Origin: Macrostomum hystrix
Lineage: Eukaryota > Platyhelminthes > Macrostomidae
Length of the DNA stretch: 64,000 nucleotides
Direction of reading: 5' to 3'
NCBI GenBank assembly: GCA_950097015.1
Contig: CATNEN010000031.1
Span: forward strand, 2,916,001-2,980,000
The position numbers were made by a program, and so were the translations under genes. Positions 58,063 through 64,000 of the stretch are shown here, in pieces (position 1 is the stretch's first letter; the number at the start of each line of letters is the position of its first letter). A model generated the notes under the pieces. The model worked only from the letters and a program-made list of their open reading frames with translations. It was not told the origin of the DNA and did no database searches.

Positions 58063-61000
58063 TCAACTGTCATTTTGTCTGCCGTTTCCACGGCCGTTGT
58101 TGCTGCGCGCTGAATCAGGTGGCGGCCTGTCCTGCCGCATTGCCAGGTAGGCGTCCCGGTCCAGGCTAGCCAGCTGGCGCGACAGGCCTGTGTCAGTCAG
58201 CCAGCGATTGAATCGCTGCTGAACCGCTTCCGTTAGCTGACGGCGCTGGCCGGGCGTGAGGCGGCATCGGCTGACCAGCTCCTGGAATTGCCGCTTCCTC
58301 TCTAGGCGCTCCTGCGATAAGCGTGTTGAAATGTATAAAAAAACTCATGACTTCTATCATTTTAGGTAAACGGCAGGAGTAACTATAAACACAGTTACAT
58401 AATAAAATGCCTCGTCATCTAATTATTAATCCGACAATTCAGACGCCCTCCACATTCAGACTTTTTCATTTCTCCGACAGACGACAGGGTAGCTATAAGG
58501 TACTATTTTTGTAATATATAAAATAATAATTGATTACACCTGCCCCAATCGGGCCAGATGCACAGCCGCAGCTATTGCGTGGGTTTGGCGCCACACCCAC
58601 TCTCAATAACCACAGCTGATGCTACCAATGGATTCAGGAATTGAACCCCCGACCTTCAAGCCGTCCTGCTAGGCTACAGTTCCCCTACAACTCACACAGA
58701 GCCTAATGCTCAAATACGCAGAGGCCACATTAACTTGGTGCCGCAGTTGCGCAGAAAAGTCAGCAGCACAGCAACGCATACCTGTACAGCCTCCTCGTAC
58801 TCAGGCGGCAGGTCCAGGCAGGTTAGCTCCGTCTCCTCGCTCTCGCCGAATTGAAACGGCACGGACATTGGAAAAAAGTCGGCCGGATGCATCGGCCGCC
58901 AGATGCTGGCCGCGGTGACGGAGTGGCCGTCAACGGTGGCGCCAGCCAGCAGGTGCGGCCTATTGTAGGCGCCTGGAGCCAGGGCTTTGTTGAGCTTGCT
59001 TAGACGGAGGCAGCGGCCCAGCTGGGGGAAGCTGGCGTGATGCGGCGCCAGCAGCAGCGACTCGCAGCCGGGCCCCAGCACCGGCTGGTTGGGCGTCATC
59101 ACGTGCAGGGTGCAGCGAACCGACCGGCTAACGCAGAGCCGGCGACAGGCGGCAACAACTACGCAGTCGGCGCACTGGTCAACCAGGAGGGTGCCGGAGC
59201 AGGCGCCCAGCAGGATCAGGGAGCGGGAGCACTTGTGCAGTGAGGCGCTGCGTAGCGGTGTCAGCAAGTACAGAGCCGAGTCGCTGCAGCGCCAGGCTAG
59301 GAGGCTGGCCTGTTGGCGCGGGAAAATGCGCCGATTTGCTGTGATGTTAGTTAATGCCAGAGGCCAGGAGTTCGAATCTCAGTCTGAGGCAAGATTCTTA
59401 TATCTAATAGTTCAGAGATGACTGAAAATTACTCAGCGACTATAGATCAAAAGTAGAAGCTTAGAGCTCAGTGGTCAAAGCTTGGAAGGCATTTTGAAAC
59501 CAAATTACTAAACAGACTAAACTAACAAATAAAATCGACAAGCAAAAAACTAGCTCGCAAAAAATAGACTAGCAAATCTAATAGGTAACTAACTCATGAC
59601 TACAAAAAAGAATTATTAATTTCTAAACTAAAAGTTTTTTCAAGTTAAACTAGCTCAACTTATCGGAATAATTCACCAACAATGTTATAAAAATAATGAT
59701 ATTAATTGCAGGGGGCTGCGGGCAATGGCACTTAATTTGGTGACACTAGACCCGCAGCCAGCGAGGAGGCAATTCTGCCCATCTCGCTGACTCCTGAGCA
59801 CACACTCTCACAGGTGTGCCTTGGAGGTTGGCCCTCAAGGGCACGAAATTGCACGACAAGCCCCCAAGCCTTCTCTCCGCGACTGCACCACAAATGAGTG
59901 TGGCCTCACCGCTGAATCGAGCTCAGGACCTTGGTGCAAGAGGCAAACACGTTAGACCGCTCTGCCAACGACCCTCCAGCCAACAATGTTACTAAACTAC
60001 GAGCCCCAGCTGGGCCACAAAAATCTCACCTGATCGCAGGTGTGGCCGCCCGCACGGCAGACAGTTTCCCTAGAGACGGCGTTCAACAATACCAGCTTGT
60101 CGGATGGCGCCGCCGCCTTCTCGGCGTTGCTGCAGACTCGACCGCGCGGCTTCGGCGCGTCAGAATACAGAGGCCAGCAGATCCGAGTGGAGCTGGCCAT
60201 CATGGCCTGGACGCCAAGCGGATTCTGGCCCAGATTGGCCAGTATCCAGGTGGCCAAAGGCCGGCAGGCGAAGCTGCGCGACAGCTTGCTGTACCCGCTG
60301 CTGGCTGCGAGGCGCGGCTGCGAGCCCAGCTCCTGCGGCGGAAAATAGGGGCGTCGAATTTATTGGTTTTTGTGATTCTACCTGACTTTGTACCTTATAC
60401 TCCTGGATCCTGCCGGATTCTCTCGATTACTCCTAGATTCTCCTAGATTCTCCTAGATTCTCCTGGATTCTTCTAGATTCTCCTAGATTATCCTGGATTC
60501 CCTTGGATTCTATTGGATTCTCCTAGATTCTCCTAGATTCTCTTGGATTCTCCTAGATTCTCTTGGATTCTCCTATATTCTCCTATATTCTCCTGGATTC
60601 TCTTAGATTCTCCTGGATTTTCTTGATTACTCCTAGATTCTCCTAGATTCTCCTGGATTTTCTTGGATTCTCTTGGATTGTCCTGGATTCTCATGGATTC
60701 TCTTGGATTGTCCTGGATTCTCTTGGATTGTCCTGGATTCTCTTGGATTGTCCTGGATTCTCCAAGATTCTCCCAGATTCTGCCTTTTACCTAAGTTACT
60801 GACTGATCTACTGACATTAGCAAGCAAATATTCTGAAAGAAATGAACAATAAATATTGAAATCGCAGACCTGGACGGTGCGCACTGTACGGCCGCCATCG
60901 TCGGAGCCGGCCAGCAGGAGGCGCAGAGCATCGGCGGCCTCCCTGGACAGCTGAGAATTGTCGCTGTAGGCGTCCGACTCCACTAGCAGGTCTAGCAGTT

Positions 61001-62066
61001 CGCGCAGATTCTCCTGCACAAATGCCATGTGAGTCTGCTCGTCCTGGCTTTTGGCAGCCGACGAGGCTGTGAGGGAGGCGGCCAAACTGCCGCCTTGGCT
61101 GAAGTCGCCGGATTCGCCCTCCGATCTGGGCCACTCGGCGCTGGTCGTCTGGTGACTGCGGCGCGGATTTTCCACGGATACGCTTGTAGCTGATTTGCTG
61201 TTTTGAAATCTCTCGCTAATCTTCCTTGCTTGTCAATCCGGACGCCTTCATCTCACTCCTCATGCCTTCATCTCACTCCTCATGCCTTTATCTCACTCCT
61301 CATGCCTTTATCTCACTCCTCATGCCTTTATCTCACTCCTCATGCCTTCATCTCACTCCTCATGCCTTCATCTCACTCCTCATGCCTTCATCTCACTCCT
61401 CATGCCTTCATCTCACTCCACATGCCTTCATCTCACTCCTCATGCCTTTATCTCACTCTTCATGCCTTCATCTCACTCCTCATGCCTTCATCTCACACCT
61501 TATGCCTTCACCTCACCTTTTATGGCTACATTTAAAAGACAAATACAAGGTATTTCTTCTCACCTACGCCTTAGATTAATGCTATTAATCTTCTGCATGT
61601 ACAGGAAGATGACAAAGGTGAACAGGTCCACGCTCTGCTGGTTGCGCACAGCCTCCTGGGCAGATCCTGGAGCCTCCTCGTGCAGCCGGCACTCTAGCTC
61701 GCTCAGCCGGTCCTGGTTAGTGCCGCAGGTCATCAGGCAGGCGTGGAACACGAGCCAGGCCACATCCGGCCCGGTGGCCAGGTGCTCCATTGCAAACAGT
61801 CGCCAGACGGGAAATGTTAGCTGGGGAAATCCGCTTGCGCCTTTGCTCCGCGCGTGCAGCACAAGCTTGCGCAGGTGCTTGGGTGTCAGCCGCTGGCAGG
61901 GGCTGACTGGGAACACGGCGAATGTCAACGGCTCGAAGCGCACCCAGAAACTAATAGAAGATTTGCCGCCGCCGGTTGCCGACAAAGTCGACGCCGCGGT
62001 GGAGCTTGAATAGGACACACCGCTGGACGAATTCCGGCTGCCACTGTACTGGAAGTTTGCCGACAT
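58063..62066 (-). CDS. TBCCD1: TBCC domain-containing protein 1
   Basis: Five coding exons: 62066-61564, 61197-60870, 60332-60030, 59309-58782, 58311-58063. Phases 2, 0, 0, 0 give 636 aa (human 557). The family is centrosomal and controls centrosome and Golgi position; the algal relative affects centriole linkage. N-terminus: Ser-rich leader, then FWVRFEPLTFAVFPV and the LRKLVLHARSKGASGFPQL region, ending QQSVDLFTFVIFLYMQKIN. Exon 3: SGYSKLSRSFACRPL. Exon 4 is the beta-helical TBCC domain (ALYLLTPLRSASLHKCSRS through VMTPNQPVL) plus WRPMHPADFFPMSVPF. The last exon has RFNRWLTDTGLSRQLASL. The Arg-finger Q-x-R-x-H of TBCC/RP2 is replaced (RRLCVS), as in other TBCCD1 proteins, so no GTPase-activating role is expected. 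Confidence 0.94.
58538..58690 (-). mobile_element. SINE family A, internally shortened
   Basis: On the minus strand: B-box-like GGTTCAATTCC near 58640, then GAGAGTGGGTGTGGCGCC and the family A end ATAGCTGCGGCTGTGC. It sits in the last TBCCD1 intron. Confidence 0.7.
59330..59405 (+). mobile_element. tRNA-like SINE head, uncertain
   Basis: A B-box-like GAGTTCGAATCTC at about 59368 with a weak upstream A-box-like stretch. No family body is seen. It lies in a TBCCD1 intron next to the 3' splice site. Confidence 0.35.
59706..59980 (-). mobile_element. tRNA-derived SINE, family B
   Basis: On the minus strand: GGCAGAGCGGTCTAACG (A box), GAGCTCGATTCAG (B box), then the family B body. It lacks the roughly 80-bp middle segment of the 20632-20990 copy. 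It lies in the TBCCD1 intron between exons 3 and 4. Confidence 0.85.
60405..60786. repeat. 10-bp minisatellite in a TBCCD1 intron
   Basis: TCCTAGATTC/TCCTGGATTC/TCTTGGATTC units, nearly forty copies. It lies between exons 2 and 3. Confidence 0.93.
61243..61527. repeat. 20-bp minisatellite in TBCCD1 intron 1
   Basis: About 14 copies of TCATGCCTTCATCTCACTCC with few changes. The unit has an ATG and no stop in several frames, so it yields spurious overlapping ORFs. Confidence 0.96.
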
Positions 62067-62117
62067 GCTTGGGGCTGTTCTGGCTGACTGCCGGCGGCTG
62101 CAAATTAATGCGCTTAG

Positions 62118-62220
62118 GTATGAGCGATTGGCTGCAGTGGTCAGAGCACAACGGGGTCAGATCTCCTACCGGGAGGTCTTCAGTTCGAATCTTGGACCAC
62201 AGGAAAAAATTAGCATGCTA
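62118..62220 (+). mobile_element. Short tRNA-like SINE upstream of TBCCD1
   Basis: A-box-like GGCTGCAGTGGTCAGAGC and B box CAGTTCGAATCTTGG, followed by GGAAAAAATTAGC, which resembles the family A body start (GGAACAATTAGC). The sequence then grades into the 35-bp array. Confidence 0.6.
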
Positions 62221-62224
62221 TAAT

Positions 62225-64000
62225 GATCCCTTCCTATGCAACTATAATTCCGCATACTTCCTTAATTCTATTAGACGGAACTTTAATCCTACTCGAAAAA
62301 TCCTCTTGTTGGAACTTTGATCCTACTTCAATGATCCCATTCATGTGGCTTTAATCCTACTCCAAAGATCCCTTCCATGTAGCTTTAATCCTACTCCAAA
62401 GATCCCTTCCATGTAGCTTTAATCCTACTCCAAAGATCCCTCTCCATGTAACTTTAATCCTACTCCAAAGATCCCTTTCCATGTGGCTTTAATCCTACCC
62501 CAAAGATCCCTTCCATGTAACTTTAATCCTACTCCAAAGATCCCTTTGCATGTAACTTTAATCCTACTCCAAAGATACCTTTCCATGTAACTTTAATCCT
62601 ACTCCAAAGATCCCTTTCCATGTAACTTTAATCCTACTCCAAAGATTCCTTTCCATGTAACTTTAATCCTACTCCAAAGATCGCTTTCCATGTAACTTTA
62701 ATCCTACTCCAAAGATCCCTTTCCATGTAACTTTAATCCTACTCCAAAGATCCATTCCCATGTAACTTTAATCCTACTCCAAAGATCCCTTTCCATGTAA
62801 CTTTAATCCTACTCCAAAGATCCCTTTCCATGTAACTTTAATTCTACTCCAAAGATCCCTTTCCATGTAACTTTAATCCTACTCCAAAGATTCCTTTCCA
62901 TGTAGCTATAATCCTACTCCAAAGATTCCTTTCCATGTAACTTTAATCCTACTCCAAAGATCCCTTTCCATGTAACTTTAATCCTACTCCAAAGATCCCT
63001 TTCCATGTAACTTTAATCCTACTCCAAAGATCCCTTTCCATGTAGCTTTAATCCTACTCCAAAGATCCCTTTCCATGTAACTTTAATCCTACTCCAAAGA
63101 TCCCTTTCCATGTAACTTTAATCCTACTCCAAAGATCCATTCCCATATAACTTTAATCCTACTCCAAAGATCCCTTTCCATGTAACTTTAATCCTACTCC
63201 AAAGATCCATTCCCATGTAACTTTAATCCTACTCCAAAGATCCCTTTCCATGTAACTTTAATCCTACTCCAAAGATCCCTTTCCATGTAACTTTAATCCT
63301 ACTCCAAAGATCCCTTTCCATGTAACTTTAATCCTACTCCAAAGATTCCTTTCCATGTAACTATAATCCTACTCCAAAGATCCCTTTCCATGTGGCTTTA
63401 ATCCTACCCCAAAGATCCCTTCCATGTAACTTTAATCCTACTCCAAAGATCCCTTTGCATGTAACTTTAATCCTACTCCAAAGATCCCTTTTCATGTAAC
63501 TTTAATCCTACTCCAAAGATCCCTTTCCATGTAACTTTAATCCTACTCCAAAGATCCCTTTCATGTGGCTTTAATCCTACTCCAAAGATCCCTTTCCATG
63601 TAACTTTAATCCTACTCCAAAGATCCCTTTCCATGTGGCTTTAATCCTACTCCAAAGATCCCTTTGCATGTAACTTTAATCCTACTCCAAAGATCCCTTT
63701 CCATGTAACTTTAATCCTACTCCAAAGATCCCTTTCCATGTAACTTTAATCCTACTCCAAAGATCCATTCCCATGTAACTTTAATCCTACTCCAAAGATC
63801 CCTTTCCATGTAACTTTAATCCTACTCCAAAGATTCCTTTCCATGTAACTTTAATCCTACTCCAAAGATTCCTTTCCATGTAACTTTAATCCTACTCCAA
63901 AGATCCCTTTCCATGTAACTTTAATCCTACTCCAAAGATCCCTTTCCATGTAACTTTAATCCTACTCCAAAGATCCATTCCCATGTAACTTTAATCCTAC
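62225..64000. repeat. 35-bp minisatellite, about 49 copies, running off the window
   Basis: The unit contains CCTACTCCAAAGATCCCTTT and CCATGTAACTTTAAT. The first copies (62225-62390) are degenerate, later ones nearly identical. It lies upstream of TBCCD1 and continues past the edge. Confidence 0.96.

Noticed and set aside
61203-62013. Plus-strand frames of up to 243 codons
   Set aside because: They begin in the 20-bp array and continue antisense to TBCCD1 exon 1. The minus-strand exon has recognisable family motifs.

Overview
This is a 64 kb piece of an animal nuclear genome. Genes carry GT-AG introns, coding exons are GC-rich, and the intergenic and long-intron DNA is AT-rich. It holds an LTR retrotransposon, a mariner, MITEs and tRNA-derived SINEs. 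No bacterial operon logic is visible. TAA and TGA serve as stops, so the code is standard. A universal stress protein gene, very heavy minisatellite load and possible trans-splice acceptors just before ATGs suit a free-living flatworm (Macrostomum-like) or another spiralian, but the sequence does not prove this.

Layout. 1-4.4 kb: a Ty3/gypsy retrotransposon entering from the left edge (gag 3' end, whole pol, probable 3' LTR), joined by a canonical -1 frameshift signal. 4.4-8.2 kb: two tandem arrays, one made of perfect palindromes. 8.2-12.2 kb (-): a complete equilibrative nucleoside transporter (SLC29/ENT, 4 coding exons, 490 aa), followed upstream by a roughly 113-copy 25-bp array. 16.7-18.7 kb (-): a universal stress protein (2 exons, 177 aa). 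19.9-20.4 kb: a MITE with a 10-bp target duplication. 22.8-25.5 kb (+): a four-EF-hand calmodulin-like protein (6 exons, 176 aa). 27.1-28.6 kb (-): two homologous membrane-protein exons in tandem. 31.1-41.5 kb (-): the spliceosomal DEAD-box helicase DDX46/Prp5 (8 exons, 1186 aa). 43.65-44.99 kb (+): an apparently intact mariner. 46.1-56.3 kb (-): a CTD small phosphatase of the SCP family (5 exons, 321 aa) whose first intron holds a MITE nested inside another MITE. 58.1-62.1 kb (-): TBCCD1 (5 coding exons, 636 aa). 62.3-64 kb: a 35-bp array running off the right edge.

The genes are unrelated housekeeping functions (nucleoside uptake, stress response, calcium sensing, splicing, Pol II CTD dephosphorylation, centrosome organisation) and do not form a pathway. 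I worked out exon joins by hand from splice sites, reading-frame phase and recognition of family motifs. Each multi-exon model closes in frame. The overriding feature is that most long introns are filled by their own private minisatellite, while array-free introns are often only about 60-140 bp.
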